Notes under the pieces: model-generated
Database searches by the model: none
What the model was told of the DNA's origin: nothing
The model's input: the letters and a program-made list of their open reading frames with translations, nothing else
Position numbers and translations under genes: made by a program
DNA from: an uncultured Acetatifactor sp.
Lineage (GTDB): Bacteria; Bacillota; Clostridia; Lachnospirales; Lachnospiraceae
NCBI GenBank assembly: GCA_947625675.1
Contig: CANQPH010000007.1
Location: 1 to 64,000 of the forward strand
DNA length: 64,000 nucleotides
Direction: 5' to 3'
Shown here: positions 34,631 to 43,422 of the stretch, in pieces
Layout: every line of letters starts with the position of its first letter
Numbering within the stretch: position 1 is the first letter of the stretch

Positions 34631-36016
34631 CTATTCTCCAAAATATTTCATATCCATCAATATATCGTCGATCAAGCGGATCTGCGTGCGCATCAGGTCG
34701 GGAGAATAAAGGCTCCTTTTGTTTAAGATACCGTGATTCCGCATGGCCGCTTCAATCAAATCGTTCGACTCATACATATCATCCAGACTCTCCCGGACGT
34801 TAAATCTCCCGGGGCTCGTCGGCAGGGGCGGCCAACGGGAATCAGAAACCCAGGCCTTGGAAACCGCTATCATGGCCTGGTTCAAATCCGAATCCAGCGC
34901 ATCCAGGGACTGTCCCAGATGCTTGGCCACGGTCTCTATGCCGTTCAAAATGGAAAGGCACACCGGATCCATGATCCTGGAATATTCCGTGTTGGTCCAG
35001 GCCTTGGCGGTACCTCCGTGCCACGCCACCCCGTTTTCAATCATTTCCACATAAGGGTTCTCAAAGGACTCCCCGGCCGCCAAAACCTCGCTGGGTGTCG
35101 AGAACTCATATCCCGTTTCTTCCGCAGCCCGCAATATGTTTTGGAACCTCTCCACGCTCCCGGGCTCTTCCTCAAAGAATCGGGCCTGGTTGAACTGTTT
35201 TACATAAAAATACGCAGTGGAACCTATGTACTCCGCATCCTCCGCATAAGGCATGATGAAGCTTCCCGTTTCCGAAATCCTCTGCTTCCAATTCAAAAGC
35301 ATCTCCCTGATCTCCTGCAGATCCGGCGCCTTATCCCTCATGCCCTCCGAGGCCCCCATCAAATACCACAGCATGATGTTGGCCATGCAGTCGCTTCTAA
35401 AAATAAGTTTCAAACCGTTGGGAGCAACCGACGGATTCGTAATAAACCGCAAAAAATTTGATTTGTCCTTTATGTACTCTTCAATTTTGAACAAATGATT
35501 CTTGTTGGAATGTCCCTGTACGTCAAAACGCAGCTCCGTGGCTTTTCTGATTTCATCGAAAGAAAGCAACAGGGAATCCGCATCCATCACCATTGCCTTC
35601 AAACCGGCTTCTTTATATACATCCAATATATATTCCGCCCAGCCGCATTCCGGATTCCAACCGATGACCGGCCGCCGTCCCACATATTTTTCCCAGACAT
35701 CCAGAGACAGCCTCAGAGAATGAAGGCACACCTCTTTGGGCACGTTGGCCACCATAAAATGGATATACGGAGAAGCTACCGGCTCTATCTTTCCCTCTTG
35801 AACCAATTTTTTCAATTTTTCCAGGCAGTCCGGCGCCTTGACGGCTATTTCCTCAATCGTAATCCCGCTGGCTTCGAAGGCCATCTTGTAGCCCCCTTCC
35901 GCTATCAGATCGAACAACTTCTCATAACAATTTCTTATCACCCACAAACGCTTTTCCGGCTGCAGCTGTGAATATTGAATATTTGCATGTGGCATAAAAA
36001 TAATTTTTGCTTCCAT
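34631..36016 (-). CDS. GH57-like glycoside hydrolase
   Basis: 461 residues. The N-terminus IIFMPHANIQYSQLQPEKR resembles GH57 region 1; GWNPECGWAEYILD carries the Glu of the GH57 region-3 PEC pattern (the nucleophile in the family); IMPYAEDAEYIG resembles region 4 with its acid residue. The (beta/alpha)7 domain is followed by a helical part. GH57 enzymes cleave alpha-glycosidic bonds with retention. Overall similarity looks distant, so the substrate is unknown. There is no signal peptide. It is the first gene of the operon divergent from the AraC gene. Confidence 0.72.
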   Translation of the reverse strand: MEAKIIFMPHANIQYSQLQPEKRLWVIRNCYEKLFDLIAEGGYKMAFEASGITIEEIAVKAPDCLEKLKKLVQEGKIEPVASPYIHFMVANVPKEVCLHSLRLSLDVWEKYVGRRPVIGWNPECGWAEYILDVYKEAGLKAMVMDADSLLLSFDEIRKATELRFDVQGHSNKNHLFKIEEYIKDKSNFLRFITNPSVAPNGLKLIFRSDCMANIMLWYLMGASEGMRDKAPDLQEIREMLLNWKQRISETGSFIMPYAEDAEYIGSTAYFYVKQFNQARFFEEEPGSVERFQNILRAAEETGYEFSTPSEVLAAGESFENPYVEMIENGVAWHGGTAKAWTNTEYSRIMDPVCLSILNGIETVAKHLGQSLDALDSDLNQAMIAVSKAWVSDSRWPPLPTSPGRFNVRESLDDMYESNDLIEAAMRNHGILNKRSLYSPDLMRTQIRLIDDILMDMKYFGE

Positions 36017-36087
36017 CTAGCAGACTCCTTATTATGACGCTCACCCAAAATGTATGTAAAATTTTTCCTTGTGCCATTTTTAGAGAC

Positions 36088-36145
36088 ATTATAAACTTTA
36101 ATTATTTTATTTCCGCTTGAAAATTTCATCCCAATAAAGTATAAT
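36088..36145. promoter_or_regulatory. Divergent promoters between the AraC and GH57-like genes
   Basis: On +: TTGAAA (36117) and TATAAT (36140) with a 17-bp spacer drive the AraC gene. On -: TATAAT at 36088-36093 lacks a good -35, as expected for an activator-dependent promoter of the GH57-like operon. The 206-bp gap holds no other feature I can support. Confidence 0.65.
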
Positions 36146-36222
36146 AAAACTAACTTTACGATTTGCTTGCGTTGCTGATGAATGATCAGTTTCTTTTTTC
36201 CTCCGAGGGGGAGGGGTTTATC

Positions 36223-37107
36223 ATGTCAGAAAATATAAGTAAAACGGTCTCGGAAAACAATCGCATAGAGGTTTTCCGGAACATTAATTATCGGGGGATT
36301 TCCTCCCTGACGATTTTTTTTGCAGGAAGGGAGTCCTGTCAGCCGAGCCACCACTTTGGCCCTGCTGTGCGCGCCCAATATCTACTTCATTTCATTATCA
36401 AGGGGAAGGGGCGCTTCTCTTTTCAAAATCACACTTATACCCTGTCCGCCAATCAGGTTTTCCTGATTCCGCCCAATGTAACCACCTACTATATTGCGGA
36501 TTCCAAGGACCCCTGGGAATATATCTGGATAGGCTTTGACGGACAGGATGCGCAGTCGATCTTGCAAAATTGCGGCTTCCTCGGTTCCAATCCTTTTGTG
36601 GATTTCACCCCCAGCGAGGACTTCATGGCCCTGCTCAACAATATCGTCGATAACATGATGAATCAGAGCGTCAACGATTATGAGCTTTTGGGAAATCTTT
36701 TCCTTATTTTCGGACATTTGACCCGCAACCGGCTCAAATCCTCTTTATCCCTGGAAAACGATTACCTGATCACGGCCACCAACTACATCAAACGAAATTA
36801 CCAAAAAGATATACGCGTCCAGGACATTGCAGACTATGTCGGCATTAACCGTTCCCATTTATACCGCCTTTTTATGGAAACCTTTTCCCTTTCTCCCAAG
36901 AAATACATTTTTGATTACCGTTTCCATACGGCGGCGGAACTTCTGGTCAATACCGACATGACCGTGTCTACAATCGCTCTGAGCTGTGGATTCAACGATG
37001 TCAGCACCTTCTGCTACCAGTTCAAAAAATATACCGGTTTTACGCCGAAGCAATATCGGGAAATTGACGGCAGCAAGCAAATGACCTGGAAAGCCGCAGA
37101 ACTATAG
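36223..37107 (+). CDS. AraC family activator of the glycan locus
   Basis: 294 residues from the ATG at 36223, with GGGGAGGGG 7-8 nt upstream. The N-terminal cupin-like sensor (FHFIIKGKGRFSFQNHTYTL, then NQVFLIPPNVTTYYIAD) binds a sugar in related regulators. The C-terminal double helix-turn-helix is complete (VQDIADYVGINRSHLYRLFM; VSTIALSCGFNDVSTFCYQF). It is flanked on both sides by minus-strand glycan genes, so it probably activates them in response to rhamnose- or galacturonate-containing products. Candidate operator repeats lie at 43440 and 49146. Confidence 0.92.
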   Translation: MSENISKTVSENNRIEVFRNINYRGISSLTIFFAGRESCQPSHHFGPAVRAQYLLHFIIKGKGRFSFQNHTYTLSANQVFLIPPNVTTYYIADSKDPWEYIWIGFDGQDAQSILQNCGFLGSNPFVDFTPSEDFMALLNNIVDNMMNQSVNDYELLGNLFLIFGHLTRNRLKSSLSLENDYLITATNYIKRNYQKDIRVQDIADYVGINRSHLYRLFMETFSLSPKKYIFDYRFHTAAELLVNTDMTVSTIALSCGFNDVSTFCYQFKKYTGFTPKQYREIDGSKQMTWKAAEL

Positions 37108-37123
37108 ATTCCCCTTCTGCGGC
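37093..37123. terminator. Bidirectional hairpin between AraC and the PL11-like gene
   Basis: GCCGCAGAA and TTCTGCGGC form a 9-bp stem; only the minus side has a short TTT. It separates convergent genes. Confidence 0.5.
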
Positions 37124-37132
37124 AAGGGTCTC

Positions 37133-38539
37133 CTAGATCGCACATTCCACATGCCAGTTGTATCCGCTTCCTCTCGTCTTCATGGTGGACTTCAGGAAGC
37201 CGTTTGCATATCTTTCACGGAAAATTGCGCTCTCCTGCGCATCGGCATCACCCCACAGGCGCACCACCCCTTCATAAGGGTAAAAGCACATGAATTGCTC
37301 TCCCGGATAATCAAAGTACTTTCCAACGTCCATCAGGTGGCCTCCCACGTAGGCTACCTTCTCTCCCTTGTCGTCAACTATCTCCAGGCCGCTGCTCCCC
37401 GCAATGGCCTGGGAACTTTTAATGAACTCATGATAACCATCTCCATTGATGTCAATGGGCATGACCTGGTCGAAAGGATACGGGAAGGGATAGTCCACCT
37501 TTTCACCCGTAAACACATCATAAGTATAGTGCTCCACCAACTGCTTCTTGTTGCGCATCCTCTTCGCATACGCCAATTTCCCGGGCTTCCCGCTCTGCGG
37601 CATGTTTCTTACCGCCGCAACCCAGCCGATGTGCATGTGACCGTCATCGATATAATGTCCCCATTCATCGCTGTAAATGTCTTCCCACACCACGTTCCCG
37701 GTTTCCATGTCAAAGGTGACCACTCTGGGACATCCTTCATAATCTCCGCTTTCCCTGCAGGTATAGAGATACATTTTCTTGGTCTCGGGATGCATGATCG
37801 GAAGCACGATGTCCGAATGTCCGAAATACCTGTCTCGGTCATAACAAATAACGTCCTTGCCATCCTTCAGACTGACCATGTGCTCCCCATAAAGCACCTC
37901 GTCATTCCCGTCGTGATTAAAATCAAAGACGAGGGTTTGATGGGAACCGCCGGAGCCTTCCTCTCTTCCTATCCTTCTGCGCCAACGTATGTTCAGATCC
38001 GAATCATAGGCCTGCAGATAAATCTCCCCATAAATCCCCTGGGCCGCCACCAGCACCGGCTCCTTGTCCGCATAGCCGCCGCAAAGCATGAAGCGGAAGG
38101 CCCATCCCAATCTTTCCCATTCCAAGTTTTCGGCCTCAAAATGACAATGTCCCTTATATTCTCCGCTCAAACCGTATAAGCACTCCAGGGTCATGGCACG
38201 GCTGTCCGTGGGAGCGTCCTTATGCCTGTTTCCCACATAGTATATCTCGTCGATTCCGTCCTGGTCCATGTCAATGGCCACAAAGGGCATGGTCCAGATT
38301 CCCGCTATGATCTCCATTTCCAATTCCTTGTGCCACAGCATCTGTCCCGCCTCTCCGAACATGGCCAATTCCATGGGATACCGGTTCAAACGAAAAGAGC
38401 TCTCGCAGGGATCAATGTTGGGATACTTGGAGTATGCGAAGAGCATCCCCGTTCCATTGGGACCAAGATTTACTTCGCAAGTCCTTACCTGATGTACCTC
38501 TTCATTCAAATGAAATTCCTTCAACACCTTGATGTTCAT
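37133..38539 (-). CDS. Rhamnogalacturonan lyase-like beta-propeller protein (PL11-related)
   Basis: 468 residues from the ATG at 38539 (AGGAAGG 7 nt upstream). It carries repeated Asp-rich calcium loops of the FG-GAP kind (DMDQDGIDEIYYVG, DFNHDGNDEVLYGE, DINGDGYHEFI) within propeller blades, and YFGHSDIVLPIMHPE parallels the GHGDALHVGD region of PL11 lyases. PL11 cuts the rhamnose-galacturonate backbone by beta-elimination. It has no signal peptide, unlike secreted PL11, so it may act on imported fragments or be non-catalytic. It follows GH105 with only 2 nt between. Confidence 0.72.
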   Translation of the reverse strand: MNIKVLKEFHLNEEVHQVRTCEVNLGPNGTGMLFAYSKYPNIDPCESSFRLNRYPMELAMFGEAGQMLWHKELEMEIIAGIWTMPFVAIDMDQDGIDEIYYVGNRHKDAPTDSRAMTLECLYGLSGEYKGHCHFEAENLEWERLGWAFRFMLCGGYADKEPVLVAAQGIYGEIYLQAYDSDLNIRWRRRIGREEGSGGSHQTLVFDFNHDGNDEVLYGEHMVSLKDGKDVICYDRDRYFGHSDIVLPIMHPETKKMYLYTCRESGDYEGCPRVVTFDMETGNVVWEDIYSDEWGHYIDDGHMHIGWVAAVRNMPQSGKPGKLAYAKRMRNKKQLVEHYTYDVFTGEKVDYPFPYPFDQVMPIDINGDGYHEFIKSSQAIAGSSGLEIVDDKGEKVAYVGGHLMDVGKYFDYPGEQFMCFYPYEGVVRLWGDADAQESAIFRERYANGFLKSTMKTRGSGYNWHVECAI

Positions 38540-38541
38540 AC

Positions 38542-39660
38542 TTAAGCCTTCCTCTCTTCTCTCATTTTCTCCAGTCTCTCGACTTCCGCACACATCATCA
38601 AAAACACACCGCCGTGCAAATCGTTCTCAATCCGTTCCCTATGAATATAGTGTTGATAGCTGCCGTCCTCAATACACGTACCGGTGCAGACATCCGTCAG
38701 AATCAGGCGCCCCTTCTCTTCCCTCAGGGAATGCAGGACTCCCTCAAAGCCCGATTTCACGGAAGCATAGTATTCCATTCCCAGATATCCGAGACGGATA
38801 CTCTTGGCCAACACGCCCACAAAAATGCAGGAGCACGAATTTTCCGGCCAATTACCCGCTTCTGTCACCTTGTCCAGAACCTGATACCATCTTCCATCCG
38901 CACCTTGGTATTTACACACCTCCTTTAACAAGGTTGTTAAAATATTTACCATGGAAGACCGTTCCTGATGTTCCGCCGGAAGATCATCCAATATGTTGAC
39001 CAGCCCCAAGAGATACCATCCCATTGCGCGTCCCCAGACGTTGGCGGACAGGCCGGTCCGCTTGTCGGCCCAGACCGCCTGCTTCGTCTCATCCCAGCCA
39101 TGACGCAGCAATCCGCTTTCTCCCCTCATGTGACAATACATGCCCTGCGCCTGCTTCACCGCCATGTCAATGAATTCAGGCTTATGAAAAACCGCACCGT
39201 ACTTGGACATCAGGGGGGACGCCATGTACAGGCCGTCCAGCCATACTTCGTTGGGCGTATGGGCAAAGTGCCAGAACACCCCATAGGAATTCACGGGGTA
39301 AGACTTCAGGCTCTCCGTCAGATAGACGAGGACCTTGTGATACCTCTCGTCCTGCGTTTCACGATATAATTCAAAAAGGAGGATTCCCGCCTGCCGGTAG
39401 TCCAGCGTGGCCAGACTGCACCAGACGTTATCCACCGGCCGGATTTCCCCGTTTTCATCCACCACCGAGTCCATCCAGCCCTTGATATAATCAAAATATT
39501 TGCGTTCTCCCGTAAGATGATAGATTTGTTCCATCCCGGACAAAAAGACGCCGTGATGATAGGTAAACATGCCTATATTGGGTCCGATTTTATCACAGGG
39601 AAAGTCCCCCATGATCGTGTCGCACATCCACCTTCCATAGTGTAAAGCCTTTTCTCTCAT
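38542..39660 (-). CDS. GH105 unsaturated rhamnogalacturonyl hydrolase
   Basis: About 372 residues of an (alpha/alpha)6 barrel, cytoplasmic. Family signs: FTYHHGVFLSGMEQIY, FWHFAHTPNEVWLDGLYMAS with the catalytic Asp in WLDG, and ANVWGRAMGWYLLGLV. It releases the unsaturated galacturonate left at the non-reducing end by rhamnogalacturonan lyases. Its presence is the strongest clue that the locus degrades rhamnogalacturonan. The ATG at 39660 follows the recurrent leader's GAGGAAGT; 39672 is the alternative. Confidence 0.93.
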   Translation of the reverse strand: MREKALHYGRWMCDTIMGDFPCDKIGPNIGMFTYHHGVFLSGMEQIYHLTGERKYFDYIKGWMDSVVDENGEIRPVDNVWCSLATLDYRQAGILLFELYRETQDERYHKVLVYLTESLKSYPVNSYGVFWHFAHTPNEVWLDGLYMASPLMSKYGAVFHKPEFIDMAVKQAQGMYCHMRGESGLLRHGWDETKQAVWADKRTGLSANVWGRAMGWYLLGLVNILDDLPAEHQERSSMVNILTTLLKEVCKYQGADGRWYQVLDKVTEAGNWPENSCSCIFVGVLAKSIRLGYLGMEYYASVKSGFEGVLHSLREEKGRLILTDVCTGTCIEDGSYQHYIHRERIENDLHGGVFLMMCAEVERLEKMREERKA

Positions 39661-39700
39661 ACTTCCTCGCATTCTTCCGCCGCTTGGGCGAAAATTACAA
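39658..39700 (-). promoter_or_regulatory. Recurrent leader motif in front of GH105 (copy 4 of 4)
   Basis: Minus strand GCGGCGGAAGAATGCGAGGAAGT then ATG. The left half differs from the other copies and lacks the CTGA hairpin, so only the ribosome-site half is conserved. The 79-bp gap to the permease gene holds nothing else. Confidence 0.45.
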
Positions 39701-39739
39701 TTTTTAATCTCCTCCGTCTATGAACCGCATGCCTCCGCC

Positions 39740-40588
39740 CTAGGCCTTAATCGCCCCGGATGCCAGCGATTCCAGGAAATATTTATTGAGAAACATGTAG
39801 ATCACGATCAGCGGCATGGCCGAAATGATCATGCCGGGCAGCATAATCGACCAATCCGCCGACATGGTCCCGTTTTCCATAATATAAAGCCCTACCGCCA
39901 GCGTCCTCTTGTCCGGATTGGACATGGTCAGGATCAGCGGGAACAGGTAATCGTTCCAGGCGCCTTTAAAGCTCAGAACCCCTATGGTGGCAATGACCGG
40001 ACGGATCAGAGGCAATATGATCCGGAAAAAGACCCCCATAAAAGAACATCCGTCGATGGTCGCCGCATCATCCAATTCCTGGGGCAGGGACAATATGAAG
40101 GCCCGGATCATGAAAATGTAAGCCACGGAACCGCCAAAAAAGGTCATCAGGATCAGGCCCCACAAGGTTTTATGCAAATGCAGCCTGCTCAAAATCTGGA
40201 GTTGCGGATACATGGTGGCGCTTCCCAACGCCAAAAACATCATCGCGGTCTTCACGGAAAAAATCAGTTTCTTTCCCGGGAACTCTCCTCTCGCAAAGAC
40301 ATAACCGCAGCAGCTGTCTATCAAGATGCTGATCACCGTCACCGTGGTGGCGTAAAAGATCGTGTTCATCGTATATTTATAAAAATTGGCCTTGTTCCAC
40401 GCCGTCACATAGTTTTCCCACCGCCACTTGACCGGCCAGAACTGCTTCCCGGCCAGGATCTCGCCCGATGCCTTAAAGGAACAAATCAGGCTGTAAAAAA
40501 ACGGATACAATATGATGATGACGAATGCGACCAGGAGGAAATAAATGACAAATGACTTCAACGTCCTTACAAGTTTTCCACTTTTCAT
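39740..40588 (-). CDS. Carbohydrate ABC transporter permease (MalG/LacG type)
   Basis: 282 residues, six membrane segments; the EAA loop is DDAATIDGCSFMGVFFRIIL, which docks the ATPase. The CUT1 layout (short N-terminus, C-terminal ...NKYFLESLASGAIKA) marks the second permease of a sugar importer. GGGGAGGGG precedes the ATG, 16 nt after permease 1. No ATPase gene is in the locus; a shared MsmX-like ATPase elsewhere is likely. Confidence 0.95.
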   Translation of the reverse strand: MKSGKLVRTLKSFVIYFLLVAFVIIILYPFFYSLICSFKASGEILAGKQFWPVKWRWENYVTAWNKANFYKYTMNTIFYATTVTVISILIDSCCGYVFARGEFPGKKLIFSVKTAMMFLALGSATMYPQLQILSRLHLHKTLWGLILMTFFGGSVAYIFMIRAFILSLPQELDDAATIDGCSFMGVFFRIILPLIRPVIATIGVLSFKGAWNDYLFPLILTMSNPDKRTLAVGLYIMENGTMSADWSIMLPGMIISAMPLIVIYMFLNKYFLESLASGAIKA

Positions 40589-40604
40589 GTCTGCCGCCCC
40601 TCCC

Positions 40605-41564
40605 CTAGCACAGTTCGTCCAATTTCTTGGAAGCTTTCAAATAAACAACGGTTATAAGCGCTATCATGATCGTCATGATGACGGAGCCGGCCGACGCATA
40701 GCCGATCCTCGGATTGGTGGATTCAAAGAAAAGCCGGTACAGATACAGCATGACCACGTCCGTCTGTCCCTTTGGCCCTCCATCGGTCAATACCTTGACG
40801 TCGCTGAGCACCTTCATGGTGCCGGTCAGCGCCAGCATCAGGATGACCTTAAAGGTGGGTGCGATCAAGGGCAGGGTGATATATATGATTTTTTTGAACC
40901 CCACGCACCCGTCCAGTTTGGCGGATTCATACACCTCCTGGGGCACTCCTGCGACCGCCCCGCAAAAATACATCATGTTGACGGGAAACGTCATCCAGGT
41001 GGACATCAGCACAATGACGATCATCGCCGTCCATTTGCCCGCCAGCCAGTTCACCGGGGCGTCCAACAGGCCCAAACTGATCAGCAGATTGTTCATCATG
41101 CCGTTATAGGTACGGAATATATAGGCGAAAATCATTCCGGCAGAAGAAACGCTCATGACGGAAGGCAGAAAGAGAAGGACGCTGAAAGCTCTTTTCCCCC
41201 GAAGCCTGCCCCAATTCAAAAGCATGGCCAGCAAAAAAGCCAGCGGAATTTCCAGCAGCATCTTCATTCCCGTTATGATAAGAACATTCCCAACGGAGCT
41301 CCAGTAAGTTCTGTTATGCAGGAACAAGTCGATATAATTGCTCAGGCCGACGAATTGCCCCTTAAAACCATTGTAATCCGTGAAGGAATACTTCACTACC
41401 CAGAAAATCGGATAGATGGAAAAAACGAAGAATCCGACAATCTGTGGCAGCAGCACCAAATAACTTTGTATGACAACATTTTTCTTGTATTTATGGCTCG
41501 ATTTCTTTTTTGTATTCTTCTGCACTCTTTGACCAAATCCCTTTCTATCAAGAAGGGCACACAT
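40605..41564 (-). CDS. Carbohydrate ABC transporter permease (MalF/LacF type)
   Basis: 319 residues with a basic N-terminus (QKNTKKKSSHKYKK) and six membrane segments; EAA loop YESAKLDGCVGFKKIIYITL. First permease of the CUT1 importer. The ATG at 41564 lies in the loop of a strong hairpin formed with the SBP-permease spacer; a GTG 13 codons later would start outside it. The neighbours fix its role as uptake of pectic oligosaccharides. Confidence 0.94.
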   Translation of the reverse strand: MCALLDRKGFGQRVQKNTKKKSSHKYKKNVVIQSYLVLLPQIVGFFVFSIYPIFWVVKYSFTDYNGFKGQFVGLSNYIDLFLHNRTYWSSVGNVLIITGMKMLLEIPLAFLLAMLLNWGRLRGKRAFSVLLFLPSVMSVSSAGMIFAYIFRTYNGMMNNLLISLGLLDAPVNWLAGKWTAMIVIVLMSTWMTFPVNMMYFCGAVAGVPQEVYESAKLDGCVGFKKIIYITLPLIAPTFKVILMLALTGTMKVLSDVKVLTDGGPKGQTDVVMLYLYRLFFESTNPRIGYASAGSVIMTIMIALITVVYLKASKKLDELC

Positions 41565-41583
41565 TTCATGACCGTGTGCCCTT
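41553..41583 (-). promoter_or_regulatory. Intercistronic hairpin over the permease start
   Basis: AAGGGCACAC (41553-41562) and GTGTGCCCTT (41574-41583) form a perfect 10-bp stem with an 11-base loop that contains part of the permease start. Without a T-run it is more likely an mRNA-stability or translation element, keeping binding-protein output above permease output. Confidence 0.65.
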
Positions 41584-41631
41584 GTGAGAATGATTACCGA
41601 TTTAAAACAAAATGTTTCTTCCTACGGAGAT

Positions 41632-43110
41632 TTACTTATAATCGTCCGGATTCAGGGTTCCCGATTCCACCTCGGTCTGCAGTTCCAGGTCGATCGCCGA
41701 TTCAATCTCTTCCTTTACTTCCTCTATCGTCATATTCCCTTTACAATAATCGAGAAGGGTCTCGTTCAGGAGCGTAGGCAAGGACTTCTCTGTGTTGCTT
41801 TCGGAAAGTCCCTGTACCTTACCCGGGAAAGCGAACACGCGCCCGGAGGTCATGATCTCGATCATCTTCACCGTCTGCGGAAGCATTTTGCTCTTATCCG
41901 CCTTCTCAAGGAAAGAGGGATTGGAGGAGCTCAGCTGCCCTTCCTCCGTCAGCCTTGCGCCCACTTCGTCGCTATAGAACCATTTGATGACCGTCATCAC
42001 CTTTTCCTGATCCGCTTCGCTCAGCTCCAGAACCTTCTTGGTGGGAACCAGTCCGACTGCGGGAGCGAGGGCGATGCCGTAGTCCGTTCCGTCTTCGTTC
42101 TTCAAGGCGCACAGATCCCAATCAAAATTTGCCACATACTGGGTGGTGAAGACGCCCACGTCCCAAGAATATCCCAGGAACATTCCAGCCACGCCTTCGG
42201 AGAAATAACTCCGGGCAGGGTCGTTGTCAATGGTTTCCGCTCCAGGCACGCAATAGCCCTTCTGGTAGATCTCGCCGATCACTTCATAAGGCCGTTCCAA
42301 ATTGAAGGAGGACTTCAGGTTGTCATAATCGAAGGAAATTGCGCCTTCCGGTACCATGCTGAAAGCGTTATAAACAATATGGTACAAGGCGTAAGAGCCC
42401 CACTGCAGCCCCATGGCCAGGCCGAAATGCTCATCGTCCGTCAAAATCTCGGCATCCTTCAGGAATTCATCCCATGTCTCAGGCGGCTTGGCCTCGCCGT
42501 TTTCATCCACGATGCCCTTCTCCACGAACATGTCCTTGTTGTAGAACAATGCGGGACCCTGGTTGTCGTAGGCCAGATAATAAATCTCGTTGCTTCCCGT
42601 AACCTTGCTCCACATCCCTGCGGAACCGGCCTTCGCTTCCCAGTCCGCCACGAACTCCGCTCCTCCGGGAAGCAGGCTGAAAGGTATGTTGAACCCGCCC
42701 TCTTCCATGGCCATGTTGCTTCCCTTGGATCCATAGTACACGTAAGGCAGTTCCCCATTCTCCAGACCAAGGGAGAGCGTGTTCAACAATTCCCCGGCTG
42801 CGGTAACGGTGTATTCAATCTCAATTCCCTGTTCCTTTCCCGTGGTTTCATTGAATTTGTTGACCAATTCCTGAATCACCGGATCCTTCGGCACGTCGCC
42901 GCTCAAAAAGGGAACCTTAAGCACTTCGGTTGCGGCCGCAGGCTCTGTTTCTCCGGAAGTCTGCGCTTCCTTGCTGGGCTCGCTCTGTTGGCTTTCCTTG
43001 GACGTCTCGCCTTGCTGGGCGGTGCTCGGCGTATCCCCGCCAGAACCGCATGCAGTCATCAAACCACAAATCATGGTCATTACCAGTAAGCAGCTTAAAA
43101 TCTTTTTCAC
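41632..43110 (-). CDS. Extracellular sugar-binding lipoprotein of the ABC importer
   Basis: 492 residues from the GTG at 43110 (AGAGG 6-7 nt upstream). Signal peptide KKILSCLLVMTMICG ends in lipobox LMTAC, so the protein is membrane-anchored; a Ser/Gln/Glu-rich linker follows. The rest fits family 1 solute-binding proteins, with aromatic residues suited to sugars. It captures oligosaccharides for the two permeases. First gene of the transporter operon, probably under AraC control. Confidence 0.93.
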   Translation of the reverse strand: MKKILSCLLVMTMICGLMTACGSGGDTPSTAQQGETSKESQQSEPSKEAQTSGETEPAAATEVLKVPFLSGDVPKDPVIQELVNKFNETTGKEQGIEIEYTVTAAGELLNTLSLGLENGELPYVYYGSKGSNMAMEEGGFNIPFSLLPGGAEFVADWEAKAGSAGMWSKVTGSNEIYYLAYDNQGPALFYNKDMFVEKGIVDENGEAKPPETWDEFLKDAEILTDDEHFGLAMGLQWGSYALYHIVYNAFSMVPEGAISFDYDNLKSSFNLERPYEVIGEIYQKGYCVPGAETIDNDPARSYFSEGVAGMFLGYSWDVGVFTTQYVANFDWDLCALKNEDGTDYGIALAPAVGLVPTKKVLELSEADQEKVMTVIKWFYSDEVGARLTEEGQLSSSNPSFLEKADKSKMLPQTVKMIEIMTSGRVFAFPGKVQGLSESNTEKSLPTLLNETLLDYCKGNMTIEEVKEEIESAIDLELQTEVESGTLNPDDYK

Positions 43111-43422
43111 TTTTTTCCTCTCTTTCCGTCCCCTTAGGACAATTTGCATTGTATTGTGTCTATCATCTAATCAATCCAGAAAACAATACAAAACATGTCC
43201 TGCAGCTTCCTCTCATATTTCGTAAATTTCATGGATTGATCGATTTCCCTGAATTTTTCAGATATGCAACATTTTTCGCATGCAAATAAATCCTCAAATA
43301 TTCCAATAAAATTCCTATTTCAAGCAATTATTTGTTGATTATTTAATATTTTCTTCCCGATTTCAAAATTTGTATTGTACTTTTGTTTTTGTTTTCTATG
43401 AATTTATTATCTCATATTCATA

